Made by a program: the position numbers and the translations under genes
Notes under the pieces: generated by a model
Databases searched by the model: none
What the model saw: the letters and a program-made list of their open reading frames with translations, nothing else
What the model was told of the DNA's origin: nothing
Part shown: one piece after another, positions 39,441-51,364 of the stretch
Numbering within the stretch: the stretch's first letter is position 1
Layout: each line of letters starts with the position of its first letter
Source: Acholoe squamosa
Taxonomy: Eukaryota; Annelida; Polychaeta; Phyllodocida; Polynoidae
Assembly: GCA_949317995.1 (NCBI GenBank)
Contig: OX439050.1
Coordinates: forward strand, 3,286,001 to 3,350,000
Length of the DNA stretch: 64,000 nt
Direction of reading: 5' to 3'

Positions 39441-40169
39441 ATGTCTCCCAAAGAAAAGCAAATCCAGAAGGACCTTAGATCCATTCAAGCCCTAGCCAGG
39501 AGCAAACAGATTAACTCTAGTGTACGAGGGAATACCATTATTGTTGATGGTGTTACCTATGGCTATGGGGAGTTAAGCAACCTTCCACATGGTCTATCTC
39601 TTGAAAATGCGAAGACAATTGATACCCCTGATGGTGTAGCTTTTCAAGGGCCCCACTCAGTTTTCTCAAACCTATATCCATGCCAAATCCACTTCCATGG
39701 TCAAATGTTTGACTCAGTCGAAAGGGCCTATTGTGCAGAAATGTGTGTTAAGTCTAACCAACCCCATGTACTTCGAAAAGTTATGGCAGCTAGTACACCT
39801 ATGGAGGCAATGTATGCAGCCAAAAACTGTAAAAAATCAAATGAATGGTTCAACGAAGAGGAAGCTACTATGTTTAAACTTGTTGAAACCAAATTCAATA
39901 ATCCTCTCCTCAGGAACAAACTCACAGCCTTAAAAGGTAAATACATGTATGAAGCCACAAGTAACAGAACATATGGATGCGGGCACCACCTAGGCCAGAA
40001 AGCGGACATAATAATAGCCAACGTGGCCAGGTCTAACTGTGCTAATAAGCTAGGAGAAATTCTGGTAGAAGTACGTAGGCTACATACCGGTGAAGACCCG
40101 CTCAAAACTGCTGAAGAGGTTCGACTTGAAATGGCTCGAAATCAAGACCTGAATCTACCACAAACCTGA
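39441..40169 (+). CDS. NADAR-domain protein, candidate ORF1 of the LINE
   Basis: 242 aa from ATG 39441 (the frame is open from 39381, without an earlier ATG). Residues about 67-205 match the NADAR/YbiA fold: FQGPHSVFSNLYPC, SVERAYCAEM with its Glu94, W136, KFNNPLLRNKL, and MYEATSNRTYGCG. NADAR enzymes hydrolyse N-glycosidic or ADP-ribose-linked substrates; some remove ADP-ribose from guanine bases. The N-terminal 60 residues are charged and helical. It is placed where LINE ORF1 usually sits, upstream of the reverse transcriptase on the same strand. LINE ORF1 proteins normally bind nucleic acid and are not enzymes of this type. It could instead be a captured or flanking host gene. Confidence 0.8.
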   Translation: MSPKEKQIQKDLRSIQALARSKQINSSVRGNTIIVDGVTYGYGELSNLPHGLSLENAKTIDTPDGVAFQGPHSVFSNLYPCQIHFHGQMFDSVERAYCAEMCVKSNQPHVLRKVMAASTPMEAMYAAKNCKKSNEWFNEEEATMFKLVETKFNNPLLRNKLTALKGKYMYEATSNRTYGCGHHLGQKADIIIANVARSNCANKLGEILVEVRRLHTGEDPLKTAEEVRLEMARNQDLNLPQT

Positions 40170-40476
40170 AAGGAAACTTCTTGATAGCAAAACTGACCCA
40201 AGGATGATGAAACTTGATCACTTCTTAACATATATACCAGCTTGAAACTTTTTCCTTTACACCCCCCCTATGCCCACTGAATCTAGCTAAAGATTTAGAA
40301 CTTACCGGTACCATGGGTGGCATAAAGGCCTTTACCCGTGATATTGTACCTAAATTATCTACTATTATACTGTACCAATTATTTTATATTGACTTAAATA
40401 CTGATTATACTCTTAACCATGCACAGAATGGACGAGGGAGAGAGTGGAAATATCTGGTTGTACTCCAAGCTCTAAT

Positions 40477-43344
40477 ATGTCACAAGACGTAATTAAGCTG
40501 GCTGGCACCAAAGGTATTCATATTGTTCACTTGAACGCCAGAAGCCTAAGGGCTAACTACCCTACTATATGTACAGAACTGTATAATGATAAGATTGAAA
40601 TATTTTCCTTCTCCGAGACATGGCTAAAATGTGAAGACCCTGAAACTTCATATCAATTTTGTAATTATACTAGATATAGATTAGATAGACAAACTCTGGA
40701 TGGTAAGGGTAATATCAAGACCGGAGGTGGATTATGTTTCTATATAAGACATGATATATCACATGACTACTGTGCCTTTGAACATCTAAACCTTTCTGAA
40801 GAACATATTGAAATTCAAAATATTCTAGTTAATAAGGATCATATGAAACCTATAATTGTATTTAATGTATACAGACCACCAGAGGAGGGTCTTAAAAAGA
40901 TGTTCATTGACTCACTCTTAAATATCATTGACAACATTAATAATATTAATAATTATGAAATTATTATTATGGGTGACTTCAACTTTAATATAAGGGATGA
41001 CAATGATATGGTTAATCAATTGTTAAACAAAATGAAAAGTCAAGGTTTCATGCAAGAAATTAAACAATCTACTCGTAAAAATGCTATACTTGACCTGGTC
41101 TTCACAAATTTGAGAAGAAACTACATCCAGACGGGAATTTTGGAATCTTATATATCTGACCACCTTCCTATTTACCTAGTTAGAAAGAAATGGCATATTA
41201 AACCTGACAAATTAGAGATTACTGGCCGTTCTTATTTGAAACTTTCTGATGATATCTTGTTTGCCAAATTTGATAGCTTTGACTGGACTGCATTTAATCA
41301 GACTAATAGTGTAGATACTGCCTGGGATGAATATGAAAAAGCAGTTCGTTCAATCCTTGATACTTATTGTCCAGTACATAAATTCACTGTTAATAAACTA
41401 AGAGATCCATGGATTACCCCTCAAGTTATTGAACTTATCAGAGATAAAAATTCTAAATTAAAGGCAGCTCGGAAATCCAAAGCTGAAAGGGACTGGAAAT
41501 CTGCTGAGAAATTAAGAAATAAATCTAATAAATTGGTCAGTAAAGCACGAAGATTATTTTACAAAGAACAAACAGAGATTTATAAAAATGACCATCGTAA
41601 ATTTTGGAGGATCATAAATAAATTGATCCCTGGTCATGAAAATAGAGCTGGTGACATAAATTTGGTGGATCATGAAAATCCTAATACAACCATCCCTAGA
41701 AATGAAACTTCTGATTTTATCAATGAGTACTTCTCTAACATTGGACCAAAATTAGCTACTAATATGCACACACCGTGGAAAAGTTATGACCCACCGACTG
41801 TTATTACCATGACTAATTTCCAAACCAATGTCCAAGAAGTCAATAGACTGGTTCATGATATTAATCCACTCAAATCCTCAGCAATTGACCAGATATCATC
41901 AAAAATTTTAAAGAAAGTCTTCTCACACGATCCCAATAAACTTGTTAAAATCTTTAACCTATCCTTTGCAACAGCCACTATACCGGTCAAATGGAAAATT
42001 TCCCAAGTTACCCCTATCCCGAAATCTGGAAATTTGAAATTGGTAAATAATTATAGGCCTATCTCATTGATTCCCTTACCTTGTAAATTAATTGAAAAAA
42101 TTGTTCACAATAGATTATATGGTTTCTTGACTGATGAAAATACTTTAACAAAATTTCAAGGTGGTTTTCGCCCTGGCTACAGCACAGTTGACACCCTTGC
42201 TAAATTCACTGATGATATTAAAAGAGACCTTAATGTAGGAAATTCCACTGTTGCTGCTTTCATTGATTTGAGGAAAGCCTTTGATACTGTGGACCACAGT
42301 GTTCTTCTCATTAAACTCCATAACTATGGTATAAGATCTGACACATATCATTGGTTCAAAAATTATTTATTTGATAGCAAACAAATTGTTAAGGCAAATG
42401 GTATTGCTTCTAAAATGTATAATGTAATATGTGGTGTTCCTCAAGGATCAATATTAGGTCCGTTGCTTTTTCTAGTATATGTCAATGATGTAATTAAATG
42501 TATAAAAAACTGTAAAATCAGGTTATATGCTGATGATACTGTGATCTATACTTCGCATAACAATTTTGAAACTGCCAAAATGGGTCTGCAGGAAGACCTA
42601 GAAATGTATAACACTTGGTGTGAACAAAATAAGTTATCAGTCAATATTGCTAAAACCAAAATAATGATTTTCTCATCTTGTACCATGAAACTCAGTACTT
42701 TACAAGCCAATATTAACATGAATAATATACTACTACAAGTTGTACCTAGTTATAAATACCTTGGTGTCATATTGGATCCTTTCCTGAATTATAGTCTACA
42801 TATTAAAAATCAGGCTAAAACAATTGCCCATAAAACATACTTATTATGTAATCTAAGGAAATATATTGACATCAAGCTATCACTAAGAATTTTTAAAACC
42901 ACTATTTTACCATATATGGACTATGCGGATATTATTTTCCACACTACCTATGAGAAATATCTGGAAATGCTCCAATATGCCCAAAACAGGTGTTTAAAGA
43001 TTTGTCTCAAAGTGCCCCATCTCACCAGTACTCGCTATATTCACCACATATCCAAATGTAACTTATTATCTGATAGAAGATTAACTCACCTATTGAACTA
43101 TATGTATACAAGATCTAGATGTAATGAATACATAGACCACAGGCAGATAAGAACAAGACAACATTTGGCTCCTACATGCAAGGTATTATTTCCTAATACT
43201 GTTTCTTACATGAAAAGTATTGAATATTTTGGTGCCGTAAGTTGGAATGCTCTTCCTATAATCCGTCGTAATACTGAAACTTTATCAATTTTTAAATCTA
43301 ATAATAAAAAATTATTACGTGAACTTGTCCCTAAAATTGGGTGA
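40477..43344 (+). CDS. LINE endonuclease-reverse transcriptase (ORF2)
   Basis: 955 aa from ATG 40477, the first ATG of the frame (the open part from 40444 begins with GTG). The apurinic-type endonuclease covers about 1-235: HLNARSL, E47 in SETW, GDFNFN at 166-171, and SDHLP at 227-231. The reverse transcriptase follows, with VTPIPKSG, NNYRPISL, FIDLRKAFDTVDH, GVPQGSILGPLLF and YADD at 684-687. The C-terminus has the FGAVSWNALP-type block common in Jockey/CR1-like elements. The enzyme nicks target DNA and reverse-transcribes the element RNA there. All catalytic motifs are intact; I cannot assign the clade more finely. Confidence 0.95.
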   Translation: MSQDVIKLAGTKGIHIVHLNARSLRANYPTICTELYNDKIEIFSFSETWLKCEDPETSYQFCNYTRYRLDRQTLDGKGNIKTGGGLCFYIRHDISHDYCAFEHLNLSEEHIEIQNILVNKDHMKPIIVFNVYRPPEEGLKKMFIDSLLNIIDNINNINNYEIIIMGDFNFNIRDDNDMVNQLLNKMKSQGFMQEIKQSTRKNAILDLVFTNLRRNYIQTGILESYISDHLPIYLVRKKWHIKPDKLEITGRSYLKLSDDILFAKFDSFDWTAFNQTNSVDTAWDEYEKAVRSILDTYCPVHKFTVNKLRDPWITPQVIELIRDKNSKLKAARKSKAERDWKSAEKLRNKSNKLVSKARRLFYKEQTEIYKNDHRKFWRIINKLIPGHENRAGDINLVDHENPNTTIPRNETSDFINEYFSNIGPKLATNMHTPWKSYDPPTVITMTNFQTNVQEVNRLVHDINPLKSSAIDQISSKILKKVFSHDPNKLVKIFNLSFATATIPVKWKISQVTPIPKSGNLKLVNNYRPISLIPLPCKLIEKIVHNRLYGFLTDENTLTKFQGGFRPGYSTVDTLAKFTDDIKRDLNVGNSTVAAFIDLRKAFDTVDHSVLLIKLHNYGIRSDTYHWFKNYLFDSKQIVKANGIASKMYNVICGVPQGSILGPLLFLVYVNDVIKCIKNCKIRLYADDTVIYTSHNNFETAKMGLQEDLEMYNTWCEQNKLSVNIAKTKIMIFSSCTMKLSTLQANINMNNILLQVVPSYKYLGVILDPFLNYSLHIKNQAKTIAHKTYLLCNLRKYIDIKLSLRIFKTTILPYMDYADIIFHTTYEKYLEMLQYAQNRCLKICLKVPHLTSTRYIHHISKCNLLSDRRLTHLLNYMYTRSRCNEYIDHRQIRTRQHLAPTCKVLFPNTVSYMKSIEYFGAVSWNALPIIRRNTETLSIFKSNNKKLLRELVPKIG

Positions 43345-43874
43345 GCAGCCCAACTTTAGAACTATTATATCCACTTATTAGTCTAATTCTGACTTGTTGT
43401 CCCACGATCTCCTCCCTTCTGCAAATTATTTAAACAAGCAAACTGTAAAACTGACACTATATAACATTATTATTTTGTATTATATTGGTACATCTCTTTC
43501 TATCTTAAATATTTCCTATTTCTTCATGTGTGTCAATCCTATACAAACATTATTAACAGTGTAGGTAGGACCTGAAATATCAACCCATACACCCTACGTG
43601 GTGGGGATGAGGTCCGTCACCTTCTTCAGTCTCAGCTTGGATATTTTTTTTTTCATTATGATTTTCACCATAAATTGGTCAATCTATGTTCACATATTCC
43701 ATATTTCTACCTGTAACTATCGTTATACTTGAAAACTGAGACAATAAAGAAAACTTAACCTAAAAAGATCCTCCACCCTTGGTCAGCTGTGTGAGTAGTA
43801 TATAGAAATGTCACTTCATCTGGGGGACCTTCACCATGTAGAAGCAGCAGTATATTTATGAACCTTTTAGTGAG
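43345..43874. other. LINE 3' region and flank
   Basis: AT-rich 3' untranslated region with a polyadenylation-type AATAAA at 43743, then about 100 bases of flank before the minisatellite. Confidence 0.6.
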
Positions 43875-46800
43875 GAAGGGCAGGGGCAGGGGGACCAGTG
43901 GCTACAGGAAGGGAAGAGGAGGGAGCAGGGGGAGGGGGACCAGTGGCTACAGGAAGGGAAGAGGAGGGAGCAGGAGGAGGGGGAGGGGGACCAGTGGCTA
44001 CAGGAAGGGAAGAGGAGGGAGCAGGGGCAGGGGGACCAGTAGCTACAGGAAGGGAAGAGGAGGGAGCAGGGGGAGGGGGACCAGTGGCTACAGGAAGGGA
44101 AAAGGGAGGGAGCAGGGGCAGGGGGACCAGTGGCTACAGAAAGGGAAGAGGAGGGAGCAGGAGGAGGGGAAGGGGGACCAGTGGCTACAGGAAGGGAAGA
44201 GGAGGGAGCAGGGGGAGGGGGAGGGGGACCAGTGGCTACAGGAAGGGAAGAGGAGGGAGCAGGGGGAGGGGGAGGGGGACCAGTGGCTACAGGAAGGGAA
44301 GAGGAGGGAGCAGGGGGAGGGGGACCAGTGGCTACAGGAAGGGAAGAGGAGGGAGCAGGAGGAGGGGACCAGTGGCTACAGGAAGGGAAGAGGAGGGAGC
44401 AGGGGGAGGGGGACCAGTGGCTACAGGAAGGGAAGAGGAGGGAGCAGGGGCAGGGAGACCAGTGGCTACAGGAAGGGAAGAGGAGGGAGCAGGAGGAGGG
44501 GGACCAGTGGCTACAGGAAGGGAAGAGGAGGGAGCAGGAGGAGAGGGAGGGGGACCAGTGGCTACAGGAAGGGAAGAGGAGGGAGCAGGAGGAGGGGGAG
44601 GGGGACCAGTGGCTACAGGAAGGGAAGAGGAGGGAGCAGGAGGAGGGGGAGGGGGCCAGTGGCTACAGGAAGGGAAGAGGAGGGAGAAGGAGGAGGGGGA
44701 GGGGGGCCAGTGGCTACAGGAAGGGAAGAGGAGGGAGCAGGAGGAGGGGGAGAGGGACCAGTGGCTACAGGAAGGGAAAAGGAGGGAGCAGGAGGAGGGG
44801 GAGGGGGACCAGTGGCTACAGGAAGGGAAGAGGAGGGAGCAGGGGGAGGGAGACCAGTGGCTACAGGAAGGGAAGAGGAGGGAGTAGGAGGAGGGGACCA
44901 GTGGCTACAGGAAGGGAAGAGGAGGGAGCAGGGGGAGGGGGACCAGTGGCTACAGGAAGGGAAGAGGAGGGAGCAGGGGGAGGGGGACCAGTGGCTACAG
45001 GAAGGGAAGAGGAGGGAGCAGGAGGAGGGGGACCAGTGGCTACAGGAAGGGAAGAGGAGGGAGCAGGGGGAGGGGGGACCAGTGGCTACAGGAAGGGAAG
45101 AGGAGGGAGCAGGGGGAGGGGGACCAGTGGCTACAGGAAGGGAAGAGGAGGGAGCAGGAGGAGGGGGACCAGTGGCTACAGGAAGGGAAGAGGAGGGAAC
45201 AGGGGGAGGGGGCCCAGTGGCTACAGGAAGGGAAGAGGAGGGAGCAGGGGGAGGGGGACCAGTGGCTACAGGAAGGGAAGAGGAGGGAGCAGGAGGAGGG
45301 GGAGCGGGACCAGTGGCTACAGGAAGGGAAGAGGAGGGAGCAGGGGGAGCGGGACCAGTGGCTACAGGAAGGGAAGAGGAGGGAGCAGGAGGAGGGGGAG
45401 CGGGACCAGTGGCTACAGGAAGGGAAGAGGAGGGAGCAGGAGGAGGGGGAGAAGGACCAGTGGCTACAGGAAGGGAAGAGGAGGGAGCAGGGGGAGGGGG
45501 AGGGGGACCAGTGGCTACAGGAAGGGAAGAGGAGGGAGCAGGGGGAGGGGGAGGGTGACTAGTGGCTACAGGAAGGGAAGAGGAGGGAGCAGGGGGAGGG
45601 GGAGAAGGACCAGTGGCTACAGGAAGGGAAGAGGAAGGAGCAGGAGGAGGGGGACCAGTGGCTACAGGAAGGGAAGAGGAGGGAGCAGGAGGAGGGGGAG
45701 GGGGACCAGTGGCTACAGGAAGGGAAGAGGAGGGAGCAGGAGGAGGGGAGGAGGACCAGCGGCTACAGGAAGGGAAGAGGAGGGAGCAGGAGGAAGGGGA
45801 CCAGTGGCTACAGGAATGGAAGAGGAGGGAGCAGGGGCAGGGGGACCAGTGGCTACAGGAAGGGAAGAGGAGGGAGCAGGAGGAGGGGGACCAGTGGCTA
45901 CAGGAAGGGAAGAGGAGGGAGCAGGAGGAGGGGACCAGTTGCTACAGGAAGGGAAGAGGAGGGAGCAGGAGGAGAGGGACCAGTGGCTACAGGAAGGGAA
46001 GAGGAGGGAGCAGGGGAAGGGGGACCAGTGGCTACAGGAAGGGAAGAGGAGGGAGCAGGAGGAGGGGGACCAGTGGCTACAGGAAGGGAAGAGGAGGGAG
46101 CAGGAGGAGGGGGACCAGTGGCCACAGGAATGGAAGAGGAGGGAGCAGGGGGAGGGGGACCAGTGGCTACAGGAAGGGAAGAGGAGGGAGCCGGGGGAGG
46201 GGGACCAGTGGCTACAGGAAGGGAAGAGGAGGGAGCAGGGGGAGGGGGACCAGTGGCTACAGGAAGGGAAGAGGAGGGAGCAGGAGGAGGGGGAGGGGAC
46301 CAGTGGCTACAGGAAGGGAAGAGGAGGGAGCAGGAGGAGAGGGACCAGTGGCTACAGGAAGGGAAGAGGAGGGAGCAGGAGCAGGGGGACCAGTGGCTAC
46401 AGGAATGGAAGAGGAGGGAGGAGGGGGAGGGGGACCAGTGGCTATAGGAAGGGAAGAGGAGGGAGCAGGGGGAGGGGGACCAGTGGCTACAGGAAGGGTA
46501 GAGGAGGGAGCAGGGGGAGGGGGACCAGTGGCTACAGGAAGGGAAGAGGAGGGAGCAGGAGGAGGGGGAGGGGGACCAGTGGCTACAGGAAGGGAAGAGG
46601 AGGGAGGAGGAGGAGAGGGAGGGGGACCAGTGGCTACAGGAAGGGAAGAGGAGGGAGCAGGAGGAGGGGGAGGGGGACCAGTGGCTACAGGAAGGGAAGA
46701 GGAGGGAGCAGGAGGAGGGGGAGGGGGACCAGTGACTACAGGAAGGGAAGAGGAGGGAGCAGGGGGAGGGGGACCAGTGGCTACAGGAAGGGAAGAGGAG

Positions 46801-49057
46801 GGAGCAGGAGGAGGGGGAGGGGGACCAGTGGCTACAGGAAGGGAAGAGGAGGGAGCAGGAGGAGGGGGACCAGTGGCTACAGGAAGGGAAGAGGAGGGAG
46901 CAGGAGAAGGGGACCAGTGGCTACAGGAAGGGACGAGGAGGGAGCAGGGGGAGGGGGGCCAGTGGCTACAGGAAGGGAAGAGGAGGGAGCAGGGGGAGGG
47001 GGACCAGTGGCTACAGGAAGGGAAGAGGAGGGAGCAGGGGGAGGGGGACCAGTGGCTACAGGAAGGGAAGAGGAGGGAGCAGGAGGAGAGGGACCAGTGG
47101 CTACAGGAAGGGAAGAGGAGGGAGCAGGGGGAGGGGGAGGGGGACCAGTGGCTACAGGAAGGGAAGAGGAGGGAGCAGGAGGAGGGGGAGGGGGACCAGT
47201 GGCTACAGGAAGGGAAGAGGAGGGAGCAGGGGGAGGGGGAGAAGGACCAGTGGCTACAGGAAGGGAAGAGGAGGGAGCAGGGGGAGGGGGAGGGGGACCA
47301 GTGGCTACAGGAAGGGAAGAGGAGGGAGCAGGGGGAGGGGGAGAAGGACCAGTGGCTACAGGAAGGGAAGAGGAGGGAGCAGGAGGAGGGGGACCAGTGG
47401 CTACAGGAAGGGAAGAGGAGGGAGCAGGAGGAGGGGGAGGGGGACCAGTGGCTACAGGAAGGGAAGAGGAGGGAGCAGGGGGAGGGGGACCAGTGGCTAC
47501 AGGAAGGGAAGAGGAGGGAGCAGGGGGAGGGGGACCAGTGGCTACAGGAAGGGAAGAGGAGGGAGCAGGAGGAGGGGGAGGAGGACCAGTGGCTACAGGA
47601 AGGGAAGAGGAGGGAGCAGGAGGAAGGGGACCAGTGGCTACAGGAAGGGAAGAGGAGGGAGCAGGGGCAGGGGGACCAGTGGCTACAGGAAGGGAAGAGG
47701 AGGGAGCAGGGGGAGGGGGACCAGTGGCTACAGGAAGGGAAGAGGAGGGAGCAGGGGGAGGGGGACCAGTGGCTACAGGAAGGGAAGAGGAGGGAGCAGG
47801 AGGAGGGGGAGGGGGACCAGTGGCTACAGGAAGGGAAGAGGAGGGAGGAGGAGGAGAGGGAGGGGGACCAGTGGCTACAGGAAGGGAAGAGGAGGGAGCA
47901 GGAGGAGGGGGAGGGGGACCAGTGGCTACAGGAAGGGAAGAGGAGGGAGCAGGAGGAGGGGGAGGGGGACCAGTGGCTACAGGAAGGGAAGAGGAGGGAG
48001 CAGGAGGAGGGGGACCAGTGGCTACAGGAAGGGAAGAGGAGGGAGCAGGAGAAGGGGACCAGTGGCTACAGGAAGGGACGAGGAGGGAGCAGGGGGAGGG
48101 GGGCCAGTGGCTACAGGAAGGGAAGAGGAGGGAGCAGGGGGAGGGGGACCAGTGGCTACAGGAAGGGAAGAGGAGGGAGCAGGGGGAGGGGGACCAGTGG
48201 CTACAGGAAGGGAAGAGGAGGGAGCAGGAGGAGAGGGACCAGTGGCTACAGGAAGGGAAGAGGAGGGAGCAGGGGGAGGGGGAGGGGGACCAGTGGCTAC
48301 AGGAAGGGAAGAGGAGGGAGCAGGAGGAGGGGGAGGGGGACCAGTGGCTACAGGAAGGGAAGAGGAGGGAGCAGGGGGAGGGGGAGAAGGACCAGTGGCT
48401 ACAGGAAGGGAAGAGGAGGGAGCAGGGGGAGGGGGAGGGGGACCAGTGGCTACAGGAAGGGAAGAGGAGGGAGCAGGGGGAGGGGGAGAAGGACCAGTGG
48501 CTACAGGAAGGGAAGAGGAGGGAGCAGGAGGAGGGGGACCAGTGGCTACAGGAAGGGAAAAGGAGGGAGCAGGAGGAGGGGGAGGGGGACCAGTGGCTAC
48601 AGGAAGGGAAGAGGAGGGAGCAGGGGGAGGGGGACCAGTGGCTACAGGAAGGGAAGAGGAGGGAGCAGGGGGAGGGGGACCAGTGGCTACAGGAAGGGAA
48701 GAGGAGGGAGCAGGAGGAGGGGGAGGAGGACCAGTGGCTACAGGAAGGGAAGAGGAGGGAGCAGGAGGAAGGGGACCAGTGGCTACAGGAAGGGAAGAGG
48801 AGGGAGCAGGGGCAGGGGGACCAGTGGCTACAGGAAGGGAAGAGGAGGGAGCAGGGGGAGAGGGACCAGTGGCTACAGGAAGGGAAGAGGAGGGAGCAGG
48901 AGGAGGGGGAGGGGGGCCAGTGGCTACACGAAGGGAAAAGGAGGGAGCAGGAGGAGGGGGAGGGGGACCAGTGGCTACAGGAAGGGAAGAGGAGGGAGCA
49001 GGAGGAGAGGGACCAGTGGCTACAGGAAGGGAAGAGGAGGGAGCAGGGTTAGGGGGA
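43875..49057. repeat. 5.2-kb purine-rich minisatellite, units of about 36-54 bp
   Basis: Tandem units of the type ACCAGTGGCTACAGGAAGGG followed by AAGAGGAGGGAGCAGG and a variable run of GGGGGA/GGAGG. By length there are roughly 110-120 copies. Unit length changes in steps not always divisible by three, so the three + frames interchange, and none of the three readings of the unit contains a stop. This explains open frames of over 1600 codons, which I do not treat as genes. Larger blocks are duplicated: a stretch near 46520-47400 recurs near 47760-48540 (offset 1145-1241 bp). G runs could form quadruplexes. Confidence 0.97.
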
Positions 49058-49194
49058 GGAACTCTTGAGCAGCTAAGCTACAGGATGGGAGAGGAAAGGA
49101 AGGGAGGGATTTACAACAAAGCGTTTTGTGTAGAATTAGAGAGAGGCAGGGCAGGTGAAAGGTAAGCCTGGGATGATGGAAGGGGTAGGATGGA

Positions 49195-49552
49195 ATTTTG
49201 GAAAGGGCAGGGGCAGAGGCAGAGACAGGGACAGGGGCAGAGGCAGAGACAGAGACAGAGACAGATGCAGGGACAGGGGCAGAGGCAGAGGCAGAGACAG
49301 AGACAGAGACAGAGACAGGGACAGAGGCAGAGGCAGAGGCAGAGACAGGGACAGAGACAGATGCAGGGACAGAGGCAGAGGCAGGACAGTGGCAGAGGCT
49401 GAGGCAGGACAGGGGCTGAGGCAGAGGTAGAGACAGAGGCAGGACTGCGGGCAGAGGCGTAGGCAGGGACAGGGGCAGAGGCAGAGGCAAGGGCAGAGAC
49501 AGAGGCAGGGGCAAAGGCAGGGGCAAAGGCAGATGCAGAGCAGGGCAGAGGC
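49195..49552. repeat. Hexanucleotide (GGCAGA/GACAGA) repeat
   Basis: Imperfect (GGCAGA)n and (GACAGA)n DNA. Coding-looking frames on both strands are simple-repeat artefacts. Confidence 0.95.
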
Positions 49553-49606
<54 letters not shown>

Positions 49607-49608
49607 AA
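49553..49608. repeat. (GA)n microsatellite
   Basis: Nearly pure GAGAGA tract with two A substitutions. Confidence 0.95.
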
Positions 49609-50200
49609 GCAGGACATCCTGAAGTGATCGGACACAGAGCAGGAAAATGAACAAGCGGCTTGTGTGACTGGGGTGTGTCTGAGGCTGCTGGTTCCCATCG
49701 TGCACAGTGACAGCAGCAGCTAGTGCTGCCAGGTACCAGCAGTAAAAGCAGCAGCAGCAGTAGCGGCATTATTGACATCAGTGCAGCGGGAGCACGGTAT
49801 GCACGCATACATACGCACTGCTGGTTGCTGCCTGCAGTCAGTGCATGAAGCCTGTACCTGCAGGACACCAGTGGATCTACCCTCCTACCCCCATACACCA
49901 AGATAAGGACTACCTGTGTCTACTACCATCCCAGGGACTGAGTACTACTGGTAAGTAGGATATATATGGGTGTTAATGCTAAGATAAGGTAAGGTTGTAA
50001 GATAAGGGGTGGGGGAGCGGATTAAGGCTCCGGGTGTATGCATGCTAATCAAGGACGGTCCTGCCGTGCCGTGAGATGCCGGCCGCGGCAGGAGGCATTC
50101 TTAGCCTGCTGGCTGCCTGCAAGGGTCCTGGAGGCTGAGGGTCTGGGAAATAGAGACAGGGGCTGGGGATGGGGCTGGGATATTGGGGAGAGGGAAGGGG
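49609..50200. other. Host-like non-coding DNA
   Basis: A short AGC-rich tract near 49708-49765; no gene recognised. Confidence 0.4.
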
Positions 50201-50790
50201 AGGCAGTGAAGGCAGGGTAGGGAGAAAGGGAGAGGTAGGTCATGGATATAGTTGTACTGGTGGCTTGGAGGGTCCTGTCGGCTAGGCGTGAGGGTCTGGG
50301 CGCTAGAGAGGGAAGGAGAGAGGTAGGATATGGACATTCTGTGGCAGGGAGGGTCCTGCAGGTTGAGGGCTGAGGATCTGGGAGAAAGAGACGGAGTCTG
50401 GAGCTAGGAGATAGAAGGCAGGGGAATGAAAAAGGGAGATATAGGGTTTGGGCATTATTGTACTGGTGGCTGGGAGGGTCCTGTGGGCTGAGGGAGAGGG
50501 GAGGATCTGGGAGATAGAGACAGGGGCTGGAAGATGCCACACTGAGGCCAGGAAATAAAGACAGGGGCTGGAAGATGAAGCTACAAAGGGAAGGGATGAA
50601 GGGTATGGGCATTGTTGTACTGGTGGACGGAGAGTCCTGAAGGTTCAGGCAGATGGTCTGGGGTATAAAGGCAGAAGGTTGAAGGAGGGATATGGGAGAT
50701 AGGATCCAAAGGTGAGAGGCAGGGTATGGGATGATCGTGTTAATGAAGGAGAGAGTCTTGGAGGTGGGGATGAGGTGCAGTGGGAAGGAT
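50200..50790. repeat. Diverged purine-rich repeats
   Basis: Loose repeats around GGGAGGGTCCTG(T/C)(G/A)GG, TGAGGATCTGGGAGA and TTGTACTGGTGG, with period varying from about 80 to 180 bp. Minus-strand open frames follow from the lack of stops in pyrimidine-rich DNA. Confidence 0.7.
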
Positions 50791-51175
50791 CTGGTAAATA
50801 GAAGGCGGGAGGTTGGAGGAAGGGTAGAGGAGGGAGCCAGGGTATTAGATGTAGAGGGCTGGAGATATGGTATGGCAGGGTCTGGTGAATGAGGGATAGG
50901 GTCTTTGGGGTGGAGCTGAGATGTGGGGGGAAGGATATAGGAGATGGTAGGAACTGTTCTCCACGTCCCAAATACAAATATCTGGTAAATAGAAGGCGGG
51001 AGATTGGAGGAAGGGTAGAGAAGAGGGAGCCAGGGTATTGGATGTAGAGGGCTGGATATATGGTATGGCAGGGTCTGGTGAATGAGGGATAGGGTCCTTG
51101 GGGTGGTGCTGAGATGTGGGGGGAAGGATATAGGAGGTGGTTGGAACTGTTCTCCACGTCCCCAATACAAATATA
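50790..51175. repeat. Two tandem copies of a unit of about 190 bp
   Basis: The segments at about 50790-50975 and 50978-51168 share ATAGAAGGCGGGAG, GGGTCTGGTGAATGAGGG and AACTGTTCTCCACGTCCC with high identity. Confidence 0.85.
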
Positions 51176-51364
51176 GGAATACCTACTTCAGCGCAGGTGG
51201 GAGAACGTGTCTTAGAGATGGCACTGGGAGGGGGAAGCAGCAAAGCCGCCGTACTATCAACAGTGATATCGTCTTGTGACTGCCTATCAACACCATGTAC
51301 CAAATATCCTCACCTATCACTCAGGCTCACTGCCTACTCTGGCAGATTGAATTAACCCTTTAAG

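Larger units (their letters stand above)
39381..43770 (+). mobile_element. Near-complete non-LTR retrotransposon (Jockey-superfamily LINE)
   Basis: A first ORF with a NADAR domain (39441-40169) is followed 307 bases later on the same strand by an intact endonuclease-reverse transcriptase ORF (40477-43344) and about 400 bases of AT-rich 3' region with AATAAA at 43743-43748. The ends are approximate, and I did not find a target duplication or poly(A) tail. The intact 955-codon ORF suggests recent activity. Confidence 0.8.

Noticed and set aside
43858..49165. Several very long overlapping open frames (up to 1640 codons) in the purine-rich array
   Set aside because: They arise because the tandem unit has no stop in any + frame. 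The frames interchange as unit length varies, and there is no unique sequence or domain.
49020..51303. Minus-strand open frames of 150-370 codons rich in Ser, Leu and Pro
   Set aside because: Pyrimidine-rich simple repeats lack stops on this strand; no conserved domain, signal peptide context or start is convincing.
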